29,769 nucleotides of DNA from Bacteroidota bacterium (GCA_024244665.1 JAAEOI010000134.1:1-29769), one strand, 5' to 3'. Numbered from the stretch's first letter, positions 7,912 through 15,363 are shown. Made by a program: numbers and translations. The notes: a model not told the origin generated them from the letters alone.

Positions 7912-7919
7912 CAAAAGTA
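7912..7919 (-). promoter_or_regulatory. -7 box of the Rieske-like lipoprotein gene
   Basis: On the minus strand TACTTTTG matches TAnnTTTG and ends 8 bases before the ATG at 7904. The expected transcription start is near 7907, leaving almost no leader. No TTG -33 element is obvious. Confidence 0.5.
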
Positions 7920-7988
7920 AGAAAATCGCCTATTTTTTGTAGTTTTAACTCTTATAAACGATAATTATTGCAATGACCCCTGCCTAGG

Positions 7989-8456
7989 ATGGACTTTGAT
8001 GTTGGAAATATAATCTATGTGTTGATCACCCTGGTGGCGATCATTGCTAGTTTATTGGGGAAAAAGAAGAAGCCCGGAGCTAAAGAGTCAAAGCCCGGAT
8101 TTTTTGAGAACCTTGAGAAAGTGCTCAAGATGGGGCAGGAAGATCCGGTGGTTACGAATCTTCGTGAATATGAACCGGATCTGGCGGTGGAGTCCGATGA
8201 GGCTGAACCCGGGATTGTCCCGGAGGTTTCCATGATGTCTGAGCCTTCACTACTGGAGGAGTATGAAAGTCTGCTGAAAAGTCGGGGAGGATCTCTTTTG
8301 GAGGTGATGGAATATGGAGAGGAGAGCAGCACCGAACCCATGAATGTAATCCAATTGGATGAGGAAGAGGGGGCGGACTATTTTGAGATTGTAAAGGATT
8401 TTGATGCCGGGACTGCCGTGGTCTATTCGGCTATCATCAATCGGATTGATTTTTAA
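7989..8456 (+). CDS. Conserved small membrane-anchored acidic protein
   Basis: A 155-residue protein of unknown function. Residues of about 5-23 form a single membrane segment, followed by a basic KKKK patch, which predicts a cytoplasmic C-terminus. The rest is hydrophilic, strongly acidic and probably disordered. The last residues (DFDAGTAVVYSAIINRIDF) resemble a C-terminal signature (acidic residue, FD, AV, YS.I.NR) that I associate with short hypothetical proteins throughout Bacteroidales, so the conserved part is likely a small C-terminal helix. A TAGTTTTA box at 7940-7947 could be its promoter. It precedes greA but seems to be transcribed separately. No function is assigned. Confidence 0.65.
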   Translation: MDFDVGNIIYVLITLVAIIASLLGKKKKPGAKESKPGFFENLEKVLKMGQEDPVVTNLREYEPDLAVESDEAEPGIVPEVSMMSEPSLLEEYESLLKSRGGSLLEVMEYGEESSTEPMNVIQLDEEEGADYFEIVKDFDAGTAVVYSAIINRIDF

Positions 8457-8475
8457 TTTTTTTTTTATAGTTTTA
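8446..8475 (+). promoter_or_regulatory. Predicted greA promoter
   Basis: TTG at 8446-8448 (inside the last codons of the upstream gene) is 19 bases from TAGTTTTA at 8468-8475, which matches TAnnTTTG except for the final base. This is the normal Bacteroidota -33/-7 spacing. The expected transcription start near 8480 falls exactly at the base of the hairpin at 8481-8508. Confidence 0.5.
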
Positions 8476-8480
8476 CATCT

Positions 8481-8516
8481 GAAGAGTTCCGGATAACCGG
8501 AATTCTTTTTGTTTTT
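8481..8516 (+). terminator. Terminator-like hairpin at the start of the greA leader
   Basis: A 12-bp stem (8481-8492 with 8497-8508, two G-T pairs) closes an ATAA tetraloop and is followed by a T-rich tract (TTGTTTTT) to 8516. It can terminate transcription of the upstream acidic-protein gene, or, if the promoter at 8446-8475 is used, act as an attenuator in the greA leader. Confidence 0.8.
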
Positions 8517-8541
8517 AATAAAGTAACGGAGGAAAAAAGTC

Positions 8542-9015
8542 ATGGCAACAACTTCATATATGACAGAGGAAGGACTGGCCAAGTTGAAAAAGGAGCTGGA
8601 CCAACTTGTCACTGTGGAAAGACCCGCCATCTCGCAACAGATTGCCGAAGCCAGGGACAAAGGGGACCTAAGTGAGAATGCAGAATATGATGCTGCCAAG
8701 GAGGCACAGGGATTGCTGGAGATGAGAATCTCCAGGATGGAAGATATGGTTGCCAAAGCCCGGATTATTGATGAATCAAAGATTGATACATCCTCTGTTC
8801 AGATCCTGAATAAGGTGAAGATTAAGAACACTCTGAATAACACACAGGTTGAGTATATGCTTGTGTCTGAAAATGAGGCGGATATCAAGAGCGGAAAAAT
8901 TTCTGTTGCCACACCTATCGCCAAAGGATTACTGGGTAAGAAAGTTGGAGATGTTGTGGAGATCCTGGTCCCTTCCGGAGTGATGTCCTTCGAGATCATG
9001 GAGATATCTCTTTAA
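8542..9015 (+). CDS. greA: Transcription elongation factor GreA
   Basis: GreA enters the RNA polymerase secondary channel and stimulates cleavage of backtracked transcripts. The 157-residue protein has the N-terminal coiled coil (about 8-75) with the tip motif GDLSENAEYDAAKEAQ, including acidic tip residues D42 and E45 that hold the catalytic Mg2+, and the C-terminal FKBP-like domain with VATPIAKGLLGKKVGD. Length is normal. It has an unusually clear Shine-Dalgarno for this genome (GGAGG at 8528-8532, 9 bases before the ATG). Its leader carries a strong hairpin. A HIT-family gene follows after 10 bases and is probably co-transcribed. Confidence 0.96.
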   Translation: MATTSYMTEEGLAKLKKELDQLVTVERPAISQQIAEARDKGDLSENAEYDAAKEAQGLLEMRISRMEDMVAKARIIDESKIDTSSVQILNKVKIKNTLNNTQVEYMLVSENEADIKSGKISVATPIAKGLLGKKVGDVVEILVPSGVMSFEIMEISL

Positions 9016-9025
9016 ACCATCTGTC

Positions 9026-9418
9026 ATGCCTACAATTTTTTCAAAGATTATTGGAGGAGAAATCCCTTCTTACCGGATTCATGAGAATGAACGTTTCTAT
9101 GCCTTCCTGGATATCAATCCGCTGGCAAAAGGTCACACACTGGTTGTTCCCAAAGCGGAAACCGATTACCTCTTCGATCTGGAGGATGATCTGCTTGGGG
9201 ATATGATGGTTTTTGCAAAAGAAGTGGCAAGAGCGATAGACCTTACCATGGAGTGTAAGAGGGTTGGAGTGGCTGTCCTGGGGCTGGAAGTTCCGCATGC
9301 GCATATCCATCTGGTGCCCATTAACGGCTTGCACGACATTGAGTTCAGCAGGCCTAAGCTGCAGTTGTCAATGGAAGAATTTACGGCAATTGCAGAGAAG
9401 ATCTCAGCAGCCGTATAG
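9026..9418 (+). CDS. HIT-family nucleotide hydrolase/transferase
   Basis: A 130-residue histidine-triad protein. The catalytic triad motif PHAHIHLVP is at 90-98 (H91, H93, H95), and the N-terminal FSKIIGGEIP plus the AFLDINPLAKGHTLVVPK segment are classic for HinT-like members. Such proteins hydrolyse purine nucleoside phosphoramidates or AMP-linked compounds in the cytoplasm; the exact substrate here cannot be read from sequence. It follows greA by 10 bases. Its stop is 5 bases from the stop of convergent ruvC, with no terminator in between. Confidence 0.93.
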   Translation: MPTIFSKIIGGEIPSYRIHENERFYAFLDINPLAKGHTLVVPKAETDYLFDLEDDLLGDMMVFAKEVARAIDLTMECKRVGVAVLGLEVPHAHIHLVPINGLHDIEFSRPKLQLSMEEFTAIAEKISAAV

Positions 9419-9423
9419 CCGGA

Positions 9424-9981
9424 CTATTTAATCCTCCCCGGATTTTTCCTGATAAAATCTTCCCAGCTCTTTGAACCAGAGCTTTTTACTATTCCCTCCT
9501 TCTGGTAGAAATGACAAACCGCTACGGCCAGTCCGTCCGTTGCGTCCAGGTTTTTAGGGATCTCTTTCAGGTTAAACATACGGGCAAGCATTCCTGCAAC
9601 CTGCTCCTTGGAAGCATCACCCGCTCCGGTAATGGCAACTTTGATCTTCCTGGGGGCATATTCTGTTACCGGAACATCCCTGGAGAGAACAGCAGCGATG
9701 GCAACTCCCTGGGCCCTTCCTAGTTTCAGCATGGATTGTACATTTTTACCGTAGAATGGTGCTTCGATGGCTACTTCGTCGGGCATGTATTTTTTAAGAA
9801 GTTCCATGGTTTTCTCATGGATTACCCGGAGCTTCATATAGGGATCCGGAACCTTTTTCAGATCAATATCTCCCATGTCCAGATAAGAGGGTGTCTTTCC
9901 GACACCCATTATAACCCCGAATCCCATGAGGTTTGTTCCCGGATCAATGCCCAGGATGACTCTTTCACCGTTTTTTTGCAT
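9424..9981 (-). CDS. ruvC: Holliday junction resolvase RuvC
   Basis: RuvC is the endonuclease that cuts Holliday junctions together with RuvAB. The 185-residue protein has the four acidic active-site residues in family positions: D13 in GIDPGT, E73 in AIEAPFYGKN, and D146/D149 in LDATDGLAVAVCH. The basic YAPRKIKVAITGAGDASKEQV segment is also conserved. Length is normal. The ATG at 9981 lies inside the 3' end of the upstream EamA gene (17-base overlap), so it is translated from the same message as serS and the transporter. ruvA and ruvB are not in the window. Confidence 0.95.
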   Translation of the reverse strand: MQKNGERVILGIDPGTNLMGFGVIMGVGKTPSYLDMGDIDLKKVPDPYMKLRVIHEKTMELLKKYMPDEVAIEAPFYGKNVQSMLKLGRAQGVAIAAVLSRDVPVTEYAPRKIKVAITGAGDASKEQVAGMLARMFNLKEIPKNLDATDGLAVAVCHFYQKEGIVKSSGSKSWEDFIRKNPGRIK

Positions 9982-10864
9982 CTCTGCTTATCATATTTTG
10001 TATCAAAATGCCTGTAACCAGCAGGATGATACCATAGAGTGTTGTCAAAAAGATCTCTTCCTTAAGAACCATTCTCACAATCAACAGGTTTAAAAAGGGA
10101 GCCATGAAGACCAGGTTGCTGATCCGGTCGGTGGTCGGAGCGTACTGCATGGCCAGTAACCACAGAACAAATGTAATACCCATTTCGAATATTCCCACAT
10201 AGATGGCTGTTCCCCATGCCTGTGGAGTACCGGCAAATAGTTTTCCCCTCAGGAGGCCCACTACCAAAAGCAAGATCGCGGCAAAGAGGAAATTCAGGAA
10301 CAACCTGGCCACCGGATCTTTTTTATCACGGGTGTTGTAGATGAAGTAGATGGCCCAGACAACTGACGTGGAGAGCGCCAGTAAAATACCCAGCCTGTTT
10401 TCAGGGTCCTTCCCTCCTCCTCCTCCCTGGAGGGAGACAAGGACAATTCCGGAGAAGCTGATGAGCATGGCACCTATGCTTTTCCAGCCGATTTTCTGCT
10501 TCAATAGGGGGATGGAGATGATTACCAGTACGATGGGCCAGATCATGTTCAGGGGTTGTGCCACCTGGGCCGGAAGAATACTGTAAGCTTTGAAGAGAAT
10601 CAGGTAGTAAGCCACAGGGTTCATCAGGCCCATGAGCATCGAAAACCAGAGATCTTTCCATCCGAAACCTGCAAGTTCTTTGTAACGTTTCCCGGGCAGT
10701 AGAAGGAGCCCAAGTATCAGTGCCGAGGTGATGGTGGCACCGGTGAGCAACTGGAAAGTATCCTGGTATCTGAGTCCAAGTTTAAACGCAGTGGGAGATG
10801 TACTCCAGAAAAGCACAGCCAGGATGGCGAAGACAAGTGCTTTCCTGACTGATTTCTCTCTCAT
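9965..10864 (-). CDS. EamA/DMT-family transporter
   Basis: A 299-residue inner-membrane protein with about ten hydrophobic helices arranged as two similar halves, the EamA (drug/metabolite transporter) architecture. The first half shows FWSTSPTAFKLGL and the AQPLNMIWPIVL segment near the end of helix 4; the second half shows STSVVWAIYFIYN and the ISNLVFMAPFLNLL region with a conserved proline. Substrate unknown; family members export amino acids or other metabolites. It lies 12 bases after serS and overlaps ruvC. Unrelated in context to the second EamA gene at 26049. Confidence 0.85.
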   Translation of the reverse strand: MREKSVRKALVFAILAVLFWSTSPTAFKLGLRYQDTFQLLTGATITSALILGLLLLPGKRYKELAGFGWKDLWFSMLMGLMNPVAYYLILFKAYSILPAQVAQPLNMIWPIVLVIISIPLLKQKIGWKSIGAMLISFSGIVLVSLQGGGGGKDPENRLGILLALSTSVVWAIYFIYNTRDKKDPVARLFLNFLFAAILLLVVGLLRGKLFAGTPQAWGTAIYVGIFEMGITFVLWLLAMQYAPTTDRISNLVFMAPFLNLLIVRMVLKEEIFLTTLYGIILLVTGILIQNMISRDAKKR

Positions 10865-10876
10865 CAGCTCTGATAA

Positions 10877-12157
10877 TTACCTGATTACCTCGTTCCCCGG
10901 GCCCATATACCTGTGAAGCACCTCAGGAATCACAATACCATCGGGTGTCTGGTTGTTCTCCAGGATGGCTGCCATAATCCTGGGCAGTGCCAGAGCACTC
11001 CCGTTAAGCGTATGTGCCAGCACGGGACGCTTCTCGCCGGCCTCCCGGAACCTTAGCTTTAACCTGTTAGCCTGGTATGATTCAAAGTTTGAGACGGAGC
11101 TCACTTCCAGCCATCGTTTCTGGGCGGCTGAATAGACCTCGAAATCATAAGTAAGTGCCGAGGTGAAACTCAGATCGCCTCCGCAGAGCTGGACAATTCG
11201 GTAGGGGAGCCCAAGGCTGATGACCAGCTTTTCCACATGATTTACCATCTCTTCAAGAGCCGTATAGGAGTTTGAGGGGTGTTGGATCTGTACGATCTCC
11301 ACCTTATCGAACTGGTGTACGCGGTTGAGGCCCCTGACATCCTTTCCGTAGGATCCCGCCTCTCGCCTGAAACATGGAGTGTAGGCTGTATTTTTAACAG
11401 GAAGGTCTCTTGCATCCAGGATTACATCCCGGTAGATGTTTGTCACAGGTACCTCTGCAGTGGGGATCAGGTACAGGTTATCTTCTGTAACGTGGTACAT
11501 CTGCCCCTCTTTGTCTGGCAGTTGTCCAGTTCCGAAACCAGATGCCTCGTTTACCATCAGGGGAGGGAGAATCTCTTCATAACCTGTGGCAGCATTCTCT
11601 TCCAGGAAGTAGGAGATCAGCGCCCTTTGCAGCCGGGCTCCGTTTCCCCTAAATACAGGGAAGCCTGCTCCGGTAATCTTGACCCCCAGGTCAAAATCAA
11701 TCAGCTTGTATTTCGATCCCAGTTCCCAGTGTGGCAGTGCCTTTTCATCCAGTTGGGGGATGGTACCGCCCTCGCGGACAAGTTTATTATCTGCTTCACT
11801 GTTTCCCGGGGGGACCGATGGGTGGGGCATATTCGGGATCTGAACGATCATATCATTCAGTTGCTGAGCACTCTCCTGGAGCTCTTTTTCAAGGGTCTCA
11901 AGCTCCTTCTTTATGGCAACAGTCTGCGCTTTTACCTCGCCTGCTTTTGCAGCTTCTCCACTTTTAAACAGTTTCCCGATCTCCTTGCTCAGCTGGTTCA
12001 TTTCTGACTGCAGATTATTTGTTTTCACCTGCAGCGATCGCCTTTCATCATCTTTGGAGATGATCTGGCCGATCAGTTCGGATTGTTTGAAATTTTTGAT
12101 TTTCAGTCCCTCGAGCAGAGCCTCGCGGGAATCACGGATAAATTGGATGGTCAGCAT
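10877..12157 (-). CDS. serS: Seryl-tRNA synthetase
   Basis: SerS charges tRNA-Ser with serine. The 426-residue protein has the N-terminal long coiled-coil arm that grips the tRNA (about 30-105, Glu/Lys-rich) followed by a class II catalytic core. Motif 2 is visible as PCFRREAGSYGKDVRGLNRV (FRRE 263-266) and motif 3 as NGSALALPR (385-393). The serine-site TAEVP is at 233-237. Length is normal. Start ATG at 12157 lies 80 bases after rpmA and just beyond its terminator. It heads the serS-EamA-ruvC message and may have its own -7 box inside the terminator loop. Confidence 0.96.
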   Translation of the reverse strand: MLTIQFIRDSREALLEGLKIKNFKQSELIGQIISKDDERRSLQVKTNNLQSEMNQLSKEIGKLFKSGEAAKAGEVKAQTVAIKKELETLEKELQESAQQLNDMIVQIPNMPHPSVPPGNSEADNKLVREGGTIPQLDEKALPHWELGSKYKLIDFDLGVKITGAGFPVFRGNGARLQRALISYFLEENAATGYEEILPPLMVNEASGFGTGQLPDKEGQMYHVTEDNLYLIPTAEVPVTNIYRDVILDARDLPVKNTAYTPCFRREAGSYGKDVRGLNRVHQFDKVEIVQIQHPSNSYTALEEMVNHVEKLVISLGLPYRIVQLCGGDLSFTSALTYDFEVYSAAQKRWLEVSSVSNFESYQANRLKLRFREAGEKRPVLAHTLNGSALALPRIMAAILENNQTPDGIVIPEVLHRYMGPGNEVIR

Positions 12158-12168
12158 TTTCTAAGCAT

Positions 12169-12210
12169 AAAAAAACCTGTAATACACATTAAAGATAGTG
12201 CATTACAGGT
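12169..12210 (-). terminator. Rho-independent terminator of rplU-rpmA
   Basis: On the minus strand, arms at 12198-12209 and 12176-12187 form a 12-bp stem with one mismatch around a 10-base loop, followed by seven T (12175-12169). It begins about 27 bases after the rpmA stop. The loop contains TATCTTTA, a near match to the -7 consensus that could serve serS. Confidence 0.88.
12190..12197 (-). promoter_or_regulatory. Possible serS -7 box inside the rpmA terminator loop
   Basis: The minus strand reads TATCTTTA, the same near-consensus box as at recQ. A start near 12184 would give a serS leader of about 27 bases. No TTG is found 17-23 bases upstream, so support is weak. Confidence 0.3.
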
Positions 12211-12236
12211 GGATCATATATTGATTCTATTTTTTT

Positions 12237-12500
12237 CTACTGGTTTTCTACCGGTTCAATGGAAACGTAGGATTTGTTGTCCCTTTTCTTGGTGAATTTG
12301 ACAGTCCCGTCGATTAAGGCGAAGAGAGTATGGTCTTTACCAAGTCCCACATTGTTGCCAGGATTGTGAACTGTACCGCGTTGTCTGACGAGAATATTTC
12401 CAGCTCTAACAAGCTGTCCGCCATATAGCTTTACACCCAGTCGTTTACTTTCTGATTCGCGACCGTTTCTTGTACTACCGGCTCCTTTCTTATGTGCCAT
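12237..12500 (-). CDS. rpmA: Ribosomal protein bL27
   Basis: bL27 is a large-subunit protein whose N-terminus reaches the peptidyl transferase centre. The 87-residue protein begins [20 protein letters not shown] and has the internal [15 protein letters not shown] segment, both hallmark. Because it starts directly with AHKKG, no Firmicutes-type N-terminal extension needing Prp cleavage is present. It lies 30 bases downstream of rplU, the universal order, and ends just before a strong terminator. Confidence 0.98.
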   Translation of the reverse strand: MAHKKGAGSTRNGRESESKRLGVKLYGGQLVRAGNILVRQRGTVHNPGNNVGLGKDHTLFALIDGTVKFTKKRDNKSYVSIEPVENQ

Positions 12501-12530
12501 AACTTATATCTTTTGACTTTTTAACTTCAA

Positions 12531-13157
12531 CTATTCCTTATCCGTGTCCTTCTTGGGAGCGGCTTTCTTTGCAGCTGGCTTTTTAGCAGCTGGCTTCTTT
12601 TCAGCAGCTGCTTTCGGAGCGGCTGCTTTTTTCTCTGCAACTGGCTTCTTAGCGGCAGCGGCTTTGGGCTTGGCAGCAGCTTTCGGAGCAGCTGTGGCTT
12701 TAGGCTTGGCAGCGGCTTTCGGTGCAGCAGCAGCTTTGGGTGCAGCAGCAGCTTTCGGAGCGGCTACTTTTTTCTCAGCTGAAGGCTTGGTCTCTTTTTT
12801 TACCTCTGCTTTGGGAGCTGCTTCAGCTTTTGGTTTGGCTGCACCTTTCTCAGAGATCGTTTCGATCTGGATCTGAGTCATGTATTGCCTGTGGCCGTTC
12901 AGTTTCTGATAACCTTTACGTCTCTTCTTCTTAAAAACCAATACCTTATCAGCCTTCATGTGGGTGATAATTTTGGCAGAAACCAATGCTCCTTTTACTA
13001 CCGGATCTCCAACTGAAATTTTGCTGCCGGAATCGATCAGTAAAACCTTATCAAAGCTTACCTTTTTGCCTTCTTCGCCTTCCAATCTGTGAACGAACAG
13101 CTTCTGGTCTTTTTCAACCTTAAATTGCTGTCCTGCTATATCAACAATTGCGTACAT
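12531..13157 (-). CDS. rplU: Ribosomal protein bL21 with long Ala/Lys/Pro-rich tail
   Basis: Residues 1-104 are a normal bL21: MYAIVDIAGQQFKVEKDQ start, the KVLVFKKKRRKGYQKLNGHR rRNA-binding loop and a terminal IETI strand. Residues 105-208 (DNA 12534-12845) add a tail made almost only of A, K, P and E in repeats such as PKAAAAPKAAA and KKPAAKK, ending KKDTDKE. This doubles the usual length of about 103. Such tails resemble histone H1-like/AlgP-like basic repeats and are expected to be disordered, nucleic-acid binding and surface exposed. The DNA is an imperfect GC-rich repeat with a matching mirror frame on the plus strand. It is the first gene of the rplU-rpmA operon with a good promoter. 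Confidence 0.95.
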   Translation of the reverse strand: MYAIVDIAGQQFKVEKDQKLFVHRLEGEEGKKVSFDKVLLIDSGSKISVGDPVVKGALVSAKIITHMKADKVLVFKKKRRKGYQKLNGHRQYMTQIQIETISEKGAAKPKAEAAPKAEVKKETKPSAEKKVAAPKAAAAPKAAAAPKAAAKPKATAAPKAAAKPKAAAAKKPVAEKKAAAPKAAAEKKPAAKKPAAKKAAPKKDTDKE

Positions 13158-13195
13158 TATACAATGTTTTTTACTTGATGTCTGAATTTGGGTCG

Positions 13196-13225
13196 CAAAG
13201 ATAGAAAAGATTGTGTGATTGACAA
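13196..13225 (-). promoter_or_regulatory. Promoter of rplU-rpmA
   Basis: On the minus strand TTG (13225-13223) is 19 bases from TATCTTTG (13203-13196), an exact -33/-7 match for the Bacteroidota sigma factor. The predicted start near 13190 gives a leader of about 33 bases, too short for a complex ribosomal-protein leader. Confidence 0.75.
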
Positions 13226-13303
13226 AGTTATATGAAAATTATTTTAGCATAAGATTGAAACAGTCAGTCGGTAATTAACAGATGGAAATGTCTCAGTAAT
13301 TTC

Positions 13304-13311
13304 TATATTTG
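13304..13311 (+). promoter_or_regulatory. -7 box of the bifunctional-nuclease operon
   Basis: TATATTTG matches TAnnTTTG exactly and ends on the G of the GTG at 13311. Transcription would begin near 13316, so that GTG cannot be the start codon and the ATG at 13335 is used, with a leader of about 18 bases. Confidence 0.55.
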
Positions 13312-13334
13312 TGTTGAACGAGTCCAGGTCTCTT

Positions 13335-13958
13335 ATGGAGAAGATAAAACTTAATGTTCTAGGTATTTCCTACAGCCAGACACAGTCGGGTGCCTATGCA
13401 CTGGTTTTGTCAGAGGAGGATGGAAGCAGGAGGATACCGATTATTGTCGGAGGGTTTGAGGCCCAGGCAATTGCCATAGAGCTTGAGGGACTTACCCCAC
13501 CACGGCCGCTTACGCACGACCTGTTTAAGAAATTCTCTGATTCTTATGGGATCCGCCTTATGGAAGTGAATATTCATAAACTTGAGGAGGGTGTTTTTTT
13601 CGCCAGTGTTCTTTGTGATAACGGAGATCAGCAGATTACCCTTGATGCCCGGACTTCCGATGCCATTGCGCTTGCCCTGAGGTTCCAGTGCCCGATCTAC
13701 ACCACCGAAGAGATTGTTGAAAAGGCAGGTATAGTCCTGGATTTTGAAAAGGGAACAGGTATGGAGCAGCCCGGTGAATCCGAAGTACCTGAAGAGGTGC
13801 CGGGGACTCCCCAAAAGCTGGAGAAACGAACCAAAGTCCCCGGTCTTTCCGGCAGCAGCATGGAGGAGCTCAGGTCTCTGCTTGCAGAGGCAGTGACCGA
13901 TGAGGATTACGAAAAGGCCTCTGAGATCAGGGATGAAATAAACCGCAGGTCGAAATGA
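13335..13958 (+). CDS. Bifunctional nuclease (BFN/DUF151) domain protein with UVR motif
   Basis: A 207-residue cytoplasmic protein. Residues of about 1-135 form a BFN domain (DUF151): GGFEAQAIAIELEG and the SDAIALALRFQCPIYTTEEI block are typical. Members were named for in vitro RNase/DNase activity, but the cellular role is uncertain. After an acidic linker, residues of about 170-205 form a UVR helical hairpin (LRSLLAEAVTDEDYEKASEI), the motif by which UvrB binds UvrC and which also appears in Clp adaptors. The ATG at 13335 is chosen because the promoter overlaps the upstream GTG. The stop overlaps the nupC-type start (ATGA), so the two are translationally coupled. Confidence 0.88.
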   Translation: MEKIKLNVLGISYSQTQSGAYALVLSEEDGSRRIPIIVGGFEAQAIAIELEGLTPPRPLTHDLFKKFSDSYGIRLMEVNIHKLEEGVFFASVLCDNGDQQITLDARTSDAIALALRFQCPIYTTEEIVEKAGIVLDFEKGTGMEQPGESEVPEEVPGTPQKLEKRTKVPGLSGSSMEELRSLLAEAVTDEDYEKASEIRDEINRRSK

Positions 13959-15361
13959 TCGCAGATACCATTCTGGTTGACACAGTCGCCGCAGTAATGC
14001 AGCAGGTTATTCCGGATGCCTTGCCAATGTCCAACATCCTGCCCAAAGAGGCGGGATTTGATTTTGACCTGGTAAGATTACTCAGGGGTTTGCTTGGGAT
14101 GGGAGTTCTGGTTGCTATTGCCTGGTTGTTCAGCAGCAACAGGAAGGCCGTCTCCTGGAAGATGGTGGGCCGTGGCCTTGTTTTTCAGTTGCTGCTGGCC
14201 ATTGGCATTCTCTATGTGCCCTTTATCCAGGATTTCTTTGAATTCATTGGAAAAGGCTTTGTAAAGATTCTCGCATTTACCAATGAAGGGGTTACCTATC
14301 TCCTGAAGAGTCATGTTACGGGAGAGGTGGAGCCCGGACTAAAGAATTTTGCATTCTCCATCCTGCCCACTATCATCTTCTTCTCTGCCCTTTCGAGCCT
14401 GCTTTTTTACCTGGGTGTGATCCAGATTTTTGTGAAAGGATTTGGATACATACTCTCCAGGAGCCTAGGATTGTCCGGTCCGGAAAGCCTCTCTGTTGCA
14501 GGGAATATTTTTCTCGGCCAAACTGAATCTCCCCTGTTGATAAAACCCTACCTGGAAACGATGAGCAGGTCGGAGATCCTGCTTGTAATGTCGGGAGGAA
14601 TGGCCACCCTGGCAGGAGGGGTACTGGCAGCCTACATTGGCTTCCTGGGGGGAGGAGATCCGGTACAGCAGATAATTTTTGCCAAGCATCTGCTCACAGC
14701 CTCCATCATGGCAGCTCCGGGTGTTGTGGTGATTTCCAAGATCATTGTGCCTGAGACCGAATCCATTGAAAGGAAGATCAGTGTAAGCAAGGAAGAGGTA
14801 GGCAAGAACGCCCTTGATGCCATCTCCAACGGCACCAGTGACGGATTGAGGCTGGCTGTAAATGTGGGAGCCATGCTGCTGGTGTTTATCGCTTTCATTG
14901 CCTTTGCCAACTATATCTTTGTCAAGATCGGGGGGTGGACCGACCTGAATGACAGAATCCTCTCCTTTACTAACGGGAAGTATGATGAACTGAGCCTTGA
15001 ATTTATTCTTGGGTATGCCCTTTCACCTCTAATGTGGCTCATTGGGGTGGCCAAAGATGACATCACTCTGGTGGGATCCCTTCTGGGTAAAAAGTTGATA
15101 CTGACCGAATTTGTGGCCTATATTGACCTGGCAGATATGAAGGCCGCAGGAGTTTTTACGGATAACAAATCGATTATCATGTCGGTTTATATGCTTTGCG
15201 GCTTTGCCAATTTTGCCTCCATCGGGATACAAATTGGCGGGATCGGTGCGCTGGCACCTGGCCGCAGGGTTCTGCTGGCGCAGTTTGGAATGCGGGCCCT
15301 TCTTGCAGGTACACTGGCATCGTTACTCTCGGCCACTATCATTGGGGTCCTTATGGGTTAA
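13955..15361 (+). CDS. Concentrative nucleoside transporter (NupC/CNT family)
   Basis: A 468-residue inner-membrane protein of the CNT family, which imports nucleosides with H+ or Na+. The family signature GNIFLGQTESPLLIKPYL lies near residue 190, with the SGGMATLAGGVLAAY helix after it, and the second half contains EFVAYIDL and the CGFANFASIGIQIGGIGALAP block, all part of the nucleoside and cation site. A short non-conserved N-terminal stretch precedes helix 1. Coupling ion and substrate preference are not readable with confidence. It is translationally coupled to the upstream BFN gene (4-base overlap) and 2 bases before the receiver gene. Confidence 0.93.
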   Translation: MIADTILVDTVAAVMQQVIPDALPMSNILPKEAGFDFDLVRLLRGLLGMGVLVAIAWLFSSNRKAVSWKMVGRGLVFQLLLAIGILYVPFIQDFFEFIGKGFVKILAFTNEGVTYLLKSHVTGEVEPGLKNFAFSILPTIIFFSALSSLLFYLGVIQIFVKGFGYILSRSLGLSGPESLSVAGNIFLGQTESPLLIKPYLETMSRSEILLVMSGGMATLAGGVLAAYIGFLGGGDPVQQIIFAKHLLTASIMAAPGVVVISKIIVPETESIERKISVSKEEVGKNALDAISNGTSDGLRLAVNVGAMLLVFIAFIAFANYIFVKIGGWTDLNDRILSFTNGKYDELSLEFILGYALSPLMWLIGVAKDDITLVGSLLGKKLILTEFVAYIDLADMKAAGVFTDNKSIIMSVYMLCGFANFASIGIQIGGIGALAPGRRVLLAQFGMRALLAGTLASLLSATIIGVLMG

Positions 15362-15363
15362 GT

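Noticed and set aside
9965..10864. The two EamA transporters as a recent duplication
   Set aside because: The two proteins share only the family architecture; their sequences differ throughout.
12534..12845. Repeat array that could be mistaken for a CRISPR or tandem satellite
   Set aside because: The repeats are codon-level repeats of Ala/Lys/Pro inside rplU; there are no spacers of constant length.
12544..12876. Plus-strand frame of 110 codons rich in Ala, Gly and Phe
   Set aside because: It is the mirror of the low-complexity bL21 tail.
15196..15363. N-terminal extension of the receiver protein
   Set aside because: It lies wholly within the nucleoside transporter gene in another frame and carries no conserved residues.
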